Of a DNA stretch of 64,000 bases, positions 1-10,300 are shown one piece after another. The DNA lies in the NCBI GenBank assembly GCA_009869945.1, contig WIXG01000308.1:30675-94674 (forward strand), written 5' to 3'. Positions within the stretch are counted from its first letter, which is position 1, and every line of letters begins with the position of its first letter. Source of the DNA: Mesaphorura yosii. Taxonomy: Eukaryota; Arthropoda; Collembola; Poduromorpha; Tullbergiidae. Under the pieces are notes generated by a model. The model made no database searches. It had not been told where the DNA came from and worked only from the letters and a program-made list of their open reading frames with translations. The position numbers were made by a program, and so were the translations under genes.

Positions 1-106
1 CATTCGCTTCATAAAGTCGTCTTCACTCATTTTCACTGTGGAACCTGGACGGCTACGGTTGTACGGTTGCTGTTGATAAGGTGCGTGCGAGTGCACGTGG
101 ACTAAC

Positions 107-524
107 CTTATAGTGATACTTTAGAGTTACTAGAAAAGGAAAGTTGATGGCGTGAAGAATTTTCTTCTCATTTAGCGTGTGCTCGACTTGTTTCAACTTG
201 ACTACTTTCTGCTTGTCCAGAATTTTCATGGCATAGAATTCTTTGGTAGCTTTGTGTTGAACCAGCATCACCCGACCGAAGGAACCCGTTCCCAAGGTCT
301 TGAGACGATCAAAGTCGTCAAGTGTCGCACCGCTCTGAAAACACAGGAAGTAAAAACTAATCAGTCTGCACAACAAAACATGAAGGCCATTTCATTAAAT
401 TCCATTTCTGACGGTCGTTATTCTGTTTGCAATGGTCGTAATAACGACAGTAATGAACTCACTCCTTGAGGGTTTCTCCATTTCTCCTCAAACTCCTCTT
501 TCGCTTTCTCCAGCCATTCTCTCA
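107..524 (-). CDS. Pka-C1: cAMP-dependent protein kinase catalytic subunit, shared N-lobe exons (partial)
   Basis: PKA catalytic subunit, the Ser/Thr kinase released from regulatory subunits by cAMP. Two shared coding exons are visible. Exon 463-524 encodes the A-helix ([15 protein letters not shown]). Exon 107-334 encodes the small lobe: the glycine loop GTGSFGRV, the ATP-binding lysine in YAMKILDKQ, and the C-helix glutamate in [13 protein letters not shown]. It ends at [12 protein letters not shown], just before the DNSNLY-type segment of the family. Acceptors TTTGCAG and TTTTCAG and donors GTGAGT and GTTAGT are visible on the minus strand. The 463-524 exon begins with the last two bases of a codon (TG), so any first exon must supply one base. 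The remaining kinase exons lie beyond position 1. The match to PKA-C rather than to PKG or PKC is near identical over the lobe. Confidence 0.96.
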
Positions 525-834
525 CTGCAAATCAAACAAACATCAAGTATTAGACACTAGCCAGAACTTTTGCACTGCGGAAACACGTGGTTCGCTTGAA
601 GTATGATTTTACGACTCTTTTTATTTCCTAATAAATGTGTTCAAATGCTTAAATGCGCGCTCCTAATTCTTAACGGCTTTCTGGTTTTCGGCAAACAGAA
701 TCAGCAGGCGTAACAGGACACGAGCCATAAAACTCGAAACTTGGCTGATGAAAGTGATAACAGATAAATTCCTGTGTGGCGAAATGAAAAGGCGGGGAAG
801 GACGAAGCCGAGGAGACGCGCATCGCCGTCACAC

Positions 835-955
835 CTTCGTCCTCGTCCTCAGCTGGTTCGTAGTCTTCGTCTCTCTCTGGGCTTTCACCCACTTCACAGT
901 CTCCTTCGTCCTCTTCGTCCTCCTCGTCGTCGAGGTTGTCACTCAGATCAGCCAT
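835..955 (-). CDS. Candidate alternative PKA-C first exon, acidic N terminus
   Basis: A minus-strand ATG opens 40 codons starting MADLSDNLDDEEDEEDEGD and ending in more Asp/Glu (AEDEDE). One further base precedes a possible donor, G|GTGTGA. The phase matches the shared PKA exon only 310 bases away and would give ...[17 protein letters not shown]. The reading is strongly biased to acidic codons. Against it, the donor is not an ideal consensus and low-complexity GAN runs can open by chance. The inferred product is a PKA-C isoform with a roughly 40-residue acidic extension and no myristoylation site. Confidence 0.5.
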
Positions 956-3900
956 GAGGCCGACAATACACTGCACCGCGTTAACGTGGAGTGCTCGACA
1001 ACGACACTCGCCACTGACTTGCAGCCACTTGGCCACGACTACGAAACCTTAACGCGCAAGATGCTTGCGCCCAAATGATGATAATAGAAGTTATTATGGT
1101 CGAATAGTTTGTGGTGGTGTCTGTTTAATGCTACGTAAGAACATATTATCATTGTGAAGAGAGAAAGAAACAAAAAAAAAGAAATTACAAAACCACGAGT
1201 GATCACCGAATTACGGAGTCGGTCCAATACTGCATATATTTGCATATTGGATATAATAAACACAAGATGTTTCACATTTTGTGACCATGTTTTTCTGTGT
1301 GAGTATTAGCGTCAGCGTCAGCGCATGCATTCTACAATATAATATTACAATAATACAATATTATTAGCCAACTAATAAGTCTAGCTGGCTCACGACGCTC
1401 GCATCTGGTCTCATCATAAACTTATTAGCAGGTTTATATGTATACAGAGACGGAGGCTGTTGTAAACACGAGGAATTATTATTATTCTTAAAATTCTAAA
1501 CGACACACAAAACATTTCATTTCTGATATTTCGCTCTTTCTCTTTGGCTTCACTGCACGTTCTGACGCTAATGCTAATACCCTCTGCTTGTGTCTTAGAC
1601 TGTGTGCCTGGCGCTTGTGCTAATGTCTATTCCACGCTTCCAGCTTCCACGAAAGAAGAAAGGCTGATGTGCAGCGGGAAGAAGAGCAGCTAGCTCACTG
1701 CTCACTTCCATCTCGGAATTACGACAGCAGAAGCACCAGATCCTTCATTTGGGTTCTAAATATAACCCTTTCTCATTATACCGAGTCGGGTGTGTGTATT
1801 GCTCGGCGCAACATTGTACGCTTGTATTTATAAGAATGATGTCAAGACGCAGGTTAGACGAGGCGAGAAGCGGAGCAAAATAAAAACATTATCGTTTTGA
1901 TATAGTTTTAAATTGATTCGGCAACACCTGACATGGGCCGACCGCGAAAAGAGGCGCAGGGCACATTACGCATAGAATAAAATGCTATTTTGCTAATAGC
2001 TTCGGATCAAGAACGAACGACCGAGAGCCCGCAGGCGGAAGGAGTGAGCACAGCCGTTTGTGGATTTAGGATCATAATGACACGAGTCAACAGTGCATAG
2101 ACGACCGGTTATCGATAGCGACTATCTGCCTCCATCTCTGCTCCTTCATGGAGCACAGCCTATTTGGACTATTTTTATACTTTCATCAGTTTCGGTTCGG
2201 TAGGAAGAATCGGATCATTTTATCGTGCATGTTTGCCTCTGACATGAAACTTTTCCGGACATTTCACAGAATCGATCTGGAGCAAACTAGTCGGGTAATG
2301 AAGTACAAAAAGAAGCAATAGGAGTGGCAGCAATGACACAGAAACTTTAGTTTGATGATATTATTACTACAACTATCGTAATAGTTGCTTCCCATCTCAC
2401 ATCTCGAGCTCAGACTGTCCTGCTCCTCGAGCGCTGCTGTCAGCCATGCTTCGATGGAGGACCAGGACGATCGTGGCGTGCAATCCTGCCTCCCAGAAAA
2501 TCTAAAAGTTCACTAATAAGAAGACTTTGATGTGCATGTGTACGGCGTGTGCTTTGCTCGTATTACATTTGTTTACTAATTGGATTCACGAGTACGCGAG
2601 TAAACTCTGATTCCCATCCTTTGTTTCACCTCATCCATACTGCCTCGTGCCGCTCGTATCGGATGACCAATCTAGCGAAAGCGCATACTTGTCTACTGGC
2701 CGTTGTCCGAAGCGTTGTGCGCTGGAATAATCTGTTCCATCACTTTAATTTAAAATAAACTCGAATCTAATTCCGCCCGACCCCTTCTTCACGCCTCTCC
2801 GATTTCACGACCACTTAAGTGCAATTTCAAATAATTCGGCCTCTAAATCATTACGTTCGAGTACATTTTCCGTTCCGGTAGTAAATCTATTTCGGAATGT
2901 ATTTTTAGTCGGGAGATTGCGTGCCGACTTGCTTTCGCAAGCCCAGAGGCAGGGCCACGTGGAAAGCGGGACGCGGCTGTTGTGCCTCTTTCGTGATCTC
3001 GATATGGCGGCGGTGCCACTTTTAATAAGCATATCTGATACTGCTAAATCTCTGAACATCTGCCATGCCGCTTGGCTTATTCATTTGTTTTTGTTGATGC
3101 GGATATTTATAACCCGAATGAATAATACCTGACCTAAGTTTAAATATAAACCAAATCTGCGCTCAAGAAGCAATATTTGACACCATGATTTATTAATAGC
3201 CAAGTACAAATTATTTTATTTTTGCTCGTCTCTGCGGTTGGTGTCTCTGTCGCCTATCTTTACAATCATTCTGCGAAACCACGGATTAGGCTCCACTGTA
3301 GGACTATATTTAGCTCCTTTGCAGATGCAGTGACAAATCTTCTAATTCTGTCATAAAATTACCTACGCAGGCACTCCGACTCGTTACTCGTTAAAAATAC
3401 CTTGCGACTGACAAAGTCTGCGGGGTAAAGACGAGCTCACATAGAGGAGGTTAAATGGAGCAAAAACTGGGAAATCTCGAGAGACTATTCGTTCCTAATT
3501 GCATACACGAACTCTGGAGCACACTCTTGTTTCGACTCTGCGCAAACTATGGACGTAAAATTATCTCATTAAAAAGTATCCTCAAATAAATTCATATTTC
3601 CATTTATTTTGCTCCATTCATTGTAAATTGGATCTGCAATGACGATGACGCATGGCGAGCGCAAAGAAATACCGAAATACAAGAACAACAAACAGGGCTC
3701 GGTAGTTCTGCACTTGTTCGCTGCCAATGCTACACGCTCGACTTCGCCCAACATTTCGTGTCTCATGCTCCACGGTAATCTTCCCTTTAAATTCCTCGCT
3801 TTCTTTCCCCGTCTGATTCGCGTATTATTTTTATCCAACAAATATAAAGTCATATAATAATTTGCCAACATACGTATTATTATCTCGCGGAGCAGACGCA

Positions 3901-4774
3901 TTGATGATATTGATATAATAGTATAGGGAATAAAAGAACCCTCCATGTTCTATGTGGCGTATGTGTGTGCTCGGTTTGCGGGGTTCGGAACATGGTTATT
4001 ATGTTTGCACAGTGTATGATTTCTTTGAACATGGGCCAATAACAATTCTTGAAAATCTGGTTTCGTTGGGACAGTTTGAAGACAAAGTCCCATTTCTATT
4101 TTATAATGTACGCCAGACTCATTTCGCAAGCAAAATCAACACACAGAGAGAACAACAACTCCACGCGCCGACACTCGACAGCGAAAGGACTGGGCTCGAG
4201 ACGCTACACTGCGACATAGCAGCCGATCCGCATGGAGATGTCCTTCCACACCACGACTTTGAACCCAGGCTGCGAAATGCCACTGAGACAATAGACATGA
4301 AAAGATTGCAAAATTCGCAAAAATAAAATTAGAAGACAGCCAAAGGGATTAATTCGCATGTACATTTCGAGCCTGTCAGTGATAGAGAAGCTCCACACTG
4401 ATCGCAAATTCAAAATGTATAACATATGCGATGAGATTTGAATGTGCCTGGGAACGCACCGAACAAAAGTAACTCATAGAAACCATGTTCATAACACCCA
4501 GAGCGATCTCCTCTGCGTGAATTATACCCGAAGAGGAGTAGAATAATAGTTATCATAGGTAGATGGAGAGCGATTGTTTTAATCTGGGCTTTTGAAATTG
4601 CACGCAGCCCGTCCCTGAGCACGCTTCGCGCATGAGGAAAGTTCTGGCGGAGGAGCTCCGTAATCATTACGGCGTACAGATTTCGTCGCGCTTTCGTCTG
4701 AGCGATCAACACGTGCAGAAATTATCAAAAGAAGGGAGGAAGACACACGGAGAGGAGAGCGGATGTGAAAGTAC
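956..4774. other. Non-coding stretch, probable PKA-C intron
   Basis: No reading frame here matches a known family and no RNA gene is apparent. The sequence is AT-leaning with short TAAT/ATTATT runs (for example around 1330-1370). It lies between two candidate minus-strand PKA first exons, so it is best read as intron and possible alternative promoter DNA. Confidence 0.5.
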
Positions 4775-4922
4775 CTTCTGAAATCGCGGCTTTCACCTCG
4801 TCCAGAAAGTAGAGACGCTGCGAACTGAAGTCAATTGTGCCATTGCACACGGCTCCAATTAGGAAGAACAGAATGACAAAGAAATTAAATACAGAAACAA
4901 ACCACCAGAGTGTGCCGCACAT
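4775..4922 (-). CDS. Candidate alternative PKA-C first exon with membrane segment
   Basis: A minus-strand ATG opens 49 codons plus one base ending at donor G|GTACTT. Residues about 5-26 are a continuous hydrophobic stretch (WWFVSVFNFFVILFFLIGA), which reads as a signal peptide or signal anchor. It is followed by a possible N-glycosylation site (NGT) and an amphipathic tail, LYFLDEVKAAISE. The splice phase fits the shared exon at 463-524 and produces ...[19 protein letters not shown]. Codon use looks coding (LYFLDEVKAA with varied third bases). A nine-codon upstream reading frame overlaps the start by one base. No family match is known to me. Assignment to PKA rests on strand, phase and helix continuity. 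The alternative is an unrelated small exon. Confidence 0.45.
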
Positions 4923-7228
4923 TATCGCAGCCGTAACTTCAGTTCCATGTTGTTAAATATCCGTCACGGGGAAAGACGGCGGCGGCAGCAACTTGTCAGC
5001 TTGCATTAGCGTTAACATTTCTATTAAGTCGAATTGTGCTGCCGTCATAATAATTTGACGCGTCTGACTTAAATTCTCGAAACACGAAACCACCAAACTA
5101 ATGATTGCACTAATGGCGATAATAGCGATCAGGTTCTGGCCCAACTCTCTTCGTGGCCTGACTAAACGTATTTTGCGGTTTTTTCTTCCAGCCCCACATC
5201 ATGTGCCAGTGTTTTAAAGTGTCTGTATGGAGTTCAATATCTGCACTTAACTTGATGATGACGGTGTTACACAACTAAGTAGACAGAAATAAAAGTTTCT
5301 TTTAAAATACAACAGCTATTAGTCAAGCGCCCGCCTTTGTTAGTCTAACAAATCTAAACTTAGCATTCTTTGTCTTCCATCTCTTCTGTCCTCGTCTCAC
5401 ACTTTGCAAAAGTCAGGAGCACATGTCGTCTACGTTTCCCTGCTCAGGCTTTAATTTCTGCGAGACAAAACACTCAATTCACGGACCACGTTGCAGAAAT
5501 CTGGAGCTGAGAGATCCAACTCTAATTTTAAATCCCGAAACTCTCAATCTCTGCACTATTAATTCGCATGCTGTCAAACTCAACCCATGCTGAGAGCCAC
5601 GATTTTTGTTCGGAATTTGTCGATTTATCAATGCCTTCGTTTTCGCGAAATGCACACAAAGTACGTATTTCGGATGTCTATGCAGCACTTGTCTTGTAAT
5701 GAAGCGTGACGGCATAAAACCGGGAAACAGCAAAGTAGTAATTCCGAAATCGGTTTTCAGCTCCAGAAGCTATATATCGGTCTTAAAATTTGTAGCTTGG
5801 TCCTAATTCCTAATTCGAGCTCTCGCTCGCTCCGTGCGTCGATGATAGAGCGGTGGTGGAATAATGCACCTTTATTACGTGCCAACAAATAAACGCTTTA
5901 ACGACCCGCTTGCTGCTCAGTGTCGATCTTCGTCATGAATGAGTGGATTTCATGAGTCGGAAAAGTGAAAACTATAAAATTTGTACGAGAATTGTGAGCC
6001 AAACGGAGAGAGAAATCAGGCGACAGTAAACGCGAATCGACTACATTAAAATAGACTTAAAATTGCAAACGAATGACTTGGCGTGTCTTTGCTTTGCTTT
6101 GCAGTAGTGTACTGGGAAATAAGTCGCTGTCGTGCCATTCAATTCCCTAGCCACGTAACCTTTGATCTTCTATCCATCATCATTCTGCCCAGGCTAGCGT
6201 TCTTCGTAGAAATGAAAATGACTTTATTCAAATGGCGGATTCACGTCAATTTGTCCGTCGTACAAAATACCTCTCTTCTTCAATTAGCGTGCCGTTTTCC
6301 ATTTCATAGGCATTGTCTTGTGTCGAGAGACTCGCAAGACGAAGATCGACTCGTCCGTGACGCCAAGCCCACATCGCAAGAAGCGAAGTCCAGTTTTCAG
6401 CATCGTCGCTTGAAACGCAACTCTTTGGAGACTGTCGGCTTGACTGGAATTATACTGATTACCATATCATGATGCGAGAGAAAAGATCTAACGGCAGGAG
6501 CAGCAGTAAGAGTTCAACTTCAAACTAATTTCATTGTCATACCGCACGAACAGACGAACATTGAATGTCGTGCAAACGCATGCGCAGCAGCTGAGCCCGC
6601 TGTTGCTGTGCAGAACCAAACTGTAGAGTGTGTGACTTGCTCGCAAGATTAAAGAGTTGAAGGTCAATAGTCAATCACAAAATAATTTCCAATAAACAGC
6701 CGCAGTCGTTAATAATATTCCGCTCTCCTGTTTTGCAATTCGCTTAAAACTTTATGCTAATCAATGCATTCCAAACATGCATAGTTGCCAAACAGTGCTA
6801 GCCGCGGTGTGGAATTCCTCAAGATTCGATGCCGACAGGTATTGAATTCTGTTGTTCAAGCTATCGAATAAATGTTCAGCAAGATCCGTGAAAGTCTGCC
6901 GCGTCTTCAACATTCGAGTTCGCTGTGCACGGGGACTCAATTCACAAATCGATTTCCTATACATTTTTAAAATACCAGCTCAATCTTGATCTCACGCGTT
7001 CACCTTTATTTTAAATCCGCCAAGACTGGCACTTTGAGCAGGAGTAAGGCGACGCGTATTTAGGCGGCATGACTTGTGTCTGAATTCCTAAGTGTTTTGC
7101 AATGCAACATCTGTCCAAGCATAATCGCTTAGGCATTAGCGAAAAACCGAGCATGTTAATGCACAAATGAAAATGCAAGGAATAATGCGGAGCCGGCGTA
7201 CAGAGTCACGCAAATTCTGTTAACTTAC
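4923..7228. other. Non-coding stretch, probable PKA-C intron
   Basis: I see no gene. The minus strand from 4953 to 5144 is open and hydrophobic but lacks an ATG start and a donor. It lies immediately upstream of the membrane-segment candidate exon, so it may be its 5' leader. The rest shows no repeat or conserved motif. Confidence 0.45.
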
Positions 7229-7253
7229 GATGTCGCTGGGCGCACAATCGCAT
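7229..7253 (-). CDS. Weak candidate PKA-C mini first exon
   Basis: Eight codons reading MRLCAQRH plus one base, ending at a near-ideal donor C|GTAAGT, 82 bases downstream of the canonical MGN exon. The phase fits the shared exon, giving ...[15 protein letters not shown]. Very short, so support is only the donor strength and phase. It could also be a non-coding alternative donor. Confidence 0.15.
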
Positions 7254-7334
7254 TGAGCCGTGAAACAGCTAAATTAATTATCGGAAATCGGCTGCACGGA
7301 TTTAAGCGAGTTGGTACTTCAAATTAGTGTTTAC

Positions 7335-7377
7335 CATTTTCGGCAGGGTCTCCCTTCTTCGTAGCTGCATTGCCCAT
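7335..7377 (-). CDS. Pka-C1: PKA-C canonical first coding exon (myristoylated N terminus)
   Basis: A 43-base exon reading MGNAATKKGDPAEN plus one base, followed by donor GTAAAC. Joined to the shared exon at 463-524 it gives ...[16 protein letters not shown], which closely resembles the classical animal PKA C-alpha start (Met-Gly-Asn, small residues, Lys-Lys). Gly2 is the expected N-myristoylation site. The start context is ACCATGG, a strong initiation context. The intron to the shared exon would be about 6.8 kb. This exon is too short to appear as an open reading frame of useful length; it was found by matching the family motif. Confidence 0.88.
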
Positions 7378-10300
7378 GGTACGAGTAATTATGTTGGCAG
7401 AAGAACACTGTGATTCGTGCACCAATTGCGATAACCAACAACTATCACTCGGGAGTCTTGCAAGGAACTCCGCAACGCTGATTTCGACAATTTTCTCGAA
7501 GCCCTCAACTTCTCGTCGTCCAACAAACAGAAGACTGATTCACAGACGGTTAAAGTAAGGAACAAATGGTAGGAAGAACGCTAGAGAGATAAATTAATTG
7601 AGAAATTAAGAGCGTGTGTGGATATTATAACAATTGGCAATCCAGAATCCAACAAAACGAAGAGTGCTCGACGCGAGAGATGATCGTGACGAGTTGTGGT
7701 CGAGATGCGATGCTGGATTCATGCGGAGCTGTCCCAATCGAACTCATTTTCTGGTGCTCTGCATTTTCCCGAGAATTGTATTGTTGTATTGATCAGAAAT
7801 CAAAATTCAATACGAAGGCGAGTGCAAAATCGGGCAGTCCTTCCAAAAATGATTCAACGTTCACACTTTTCCGTGTTTCTTTTTTGTGTTGATGTCATAC
7901 TCCAGACATTTTCGAATTTTGCACACTTGCTTTCACAAATCTCGTTTGGATTCTGTTTTTGAAATTTGAATTGCACACTTTGATTCCGTGTTCACATGCC
8001 CGAGTTGACTTTGTTGTGTTGATTGTTGGGAGTGTGTTTTGAGTCGCTGCACTGTTGTTTTTGTGGCTGTGCCTCTCGGTCGTTCTGTTTTCACCGCGTT
8101 TTGTGTAATGGGAATATTTTTACGACTGTGCTGATGAGTGAAAAGTAATAATACGAGTTAAAATAAAGTAAAAATATGATAATAATAGATGAGGAGTTGT
8201 TGAGAGTAAAGTATTGTGTATTTTAATATTGGGTATAGTAAATACGAGCGAGTAGTGCAAAAGTGCTTCGTCTGAATGAATTGTGTAATATTTTCGTATG
8301 TGTGGTCTTATGCGAGTTTTGAGTTGGACGAAGGAGTGTGTGCATAGACGGAGAACTGGAACCCACTAAGTTGTCTCGGCTCAATTTAGTGTGTTACGTA
8401 AAAGCGAAATTCAGAAGATAAGGTTCCAATGATACGAGCACGAGTGACTCCTATGCTACTGTGCTAAGCCCGTGCCTGTACTCGTTTCGCCGTGCCGTCT
8501 GAGCAGAGCTGCGGCTAAGGCAGAGCAGCGAGAGTTTAAAGAGTAGAAGTTGAGTTAAGAGGGAGATGGCCGATCCACAAAATCGATCAAAATGGAAGGG
8601 AATGGGAATATACAAAATTTCTGTTCTCTGCTCACACTACCAGACCAGGAACGAACGGAGCAGACTGCAAACACAAACCAAAGTCAGCATTAGTTTTTTT
8701 ACTCTGCAAGTTTGTACACACGGTATAAGTATTAAGGTATTATGCCTGCACTACGGCTATAATAATGATGTTAAAAGTCTCTACTGCAGGAACGGCTGCT
8801 GAGAAATAAGAAAAAACTCAAGATTTTGTGTAAAGTCATGAAAACATTGTTATATGAAGGTTTCGGCACATTCAGAAGTGAGTCCAGGCAGCCAGACTAA
8901 CGAATCTCGCTTGAAGTACAATGCGTTCATTTCTGCAGCGCTTCTTCACTCATTTCGCCAACTCAGAGTTGGCCTCCGAGTCGTATAATTTTATACCCTA
9001 CCATAGCCAGCATTGTCATAAGGAAAAAAATTATTATTACACTTTGCATTTGATATTTCCTACCACCACTTGCACCGTATCTCATTCGCGTATACCGCTC
9101 AGCACGCAAGCACAACACTGCGATCGCTTATGGCTACAGTGAGGCACATGGAAGCGATGGAACAGAATCATGAGATTGTGGAATGCTATTTAGCTTCACA
9201 GGGTGACTCGTGTGAAGGGAATACCGTCCCGAATCAAACTCAAGCACTTGGATACTTCAATTACGCAACTGCCTGCACAAGCACGCTCCACGTGAAACGC
9301 GCAAATTGTGTTGTGCAAAATTCCGCTCATCATATTTCATCTCCTTCCACTCGGATGCTTCATTCCTTCGCAAAACAGCAACAGCAGCGCATTTTGTACG
9401 GGCCGTGTGCTTTGAACTCCAGAGACGGATTTATCCGAGGTGATGAGTGTAAGCGTGGAAATTGCGAACTGCTGAATTACAGGAGGCTACGAAGTGCGAG
9501 AGACGCGTGGCGGCTGGTTGTGCACAAATGCGGTACTCCGAATTAACATTGAACACGTTCGCATGGGTTTATTTTTCCTTCACATTTGATTCAATCTAAA
9601 ATTCTCAGCCCTGGCAATCCCCAATATGACTCTCCTGTTGCCAGTGTTAGAGGTTTGCTTCTGCAGTTTGTTAAAACTACTCTTGTTTTATAGACGTTTA
9701 TATTGCCGAATAGTATTTTATAATAGTATTTCCAGCCTCTATTTTATAGAGCATGAGAAGAGAAGACGAGTAAGTCGGCGGCATGTGCCCGTACCGTATT
9801 CACGTCTACTTTGTAACAGGATTGTTCTCCATGCGTTAACTTCGATAGAACGCCTGCTAGCATCGCATGAACTCTCTTGCACGCTTTCACGAAATTTGCA
9901 AACCTCTTCCACACACGCTGGCATGTGCAAGAGACGGGCACAAAAGTATATTTAGAACTCCGCGTCAAGCCCGGGTTGTGTAAGATGAGACCTTTAAAGC
10001 ACGTAACGTTTGTTGGATGGATGGAAAGAGTTCACAGAGAGGACACGGGAGATCAGAACAATGATGATGAACACTAAATCTCTTTGTTTGCACTTCTTAT
10101 TGTTCGGATTCAGCCGAGTCGGGAAAGAATAGAACAAAACAGAACAAGTGTCAAGGCGTTATTTGTCACTGGGGTCTGTGTGCCACACAAACGTCTTGCA
10201 GTACAATGAAGAGCAATGCGGGACTCTGTCCTTTCTTTTCTTCCCCGAGTTCTACATTTAGAACAGACGGGATTCAATCGGGATTCAACGTAATTAGTAG

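Noticed and set aside
53..106. Extension of the PKA frame past position 107
   Set aside because: The GTTAGT donor after YHYK ends the exon; the residues beyond do not match the conserved continuation of the kinase.
9070..9546. 158-codon plus-strand open frame
   Set aside because: No family similarity, no convincing start context or splice signals, and composition like its surroundings. Chance open frames of this size are expected in 64 kb.
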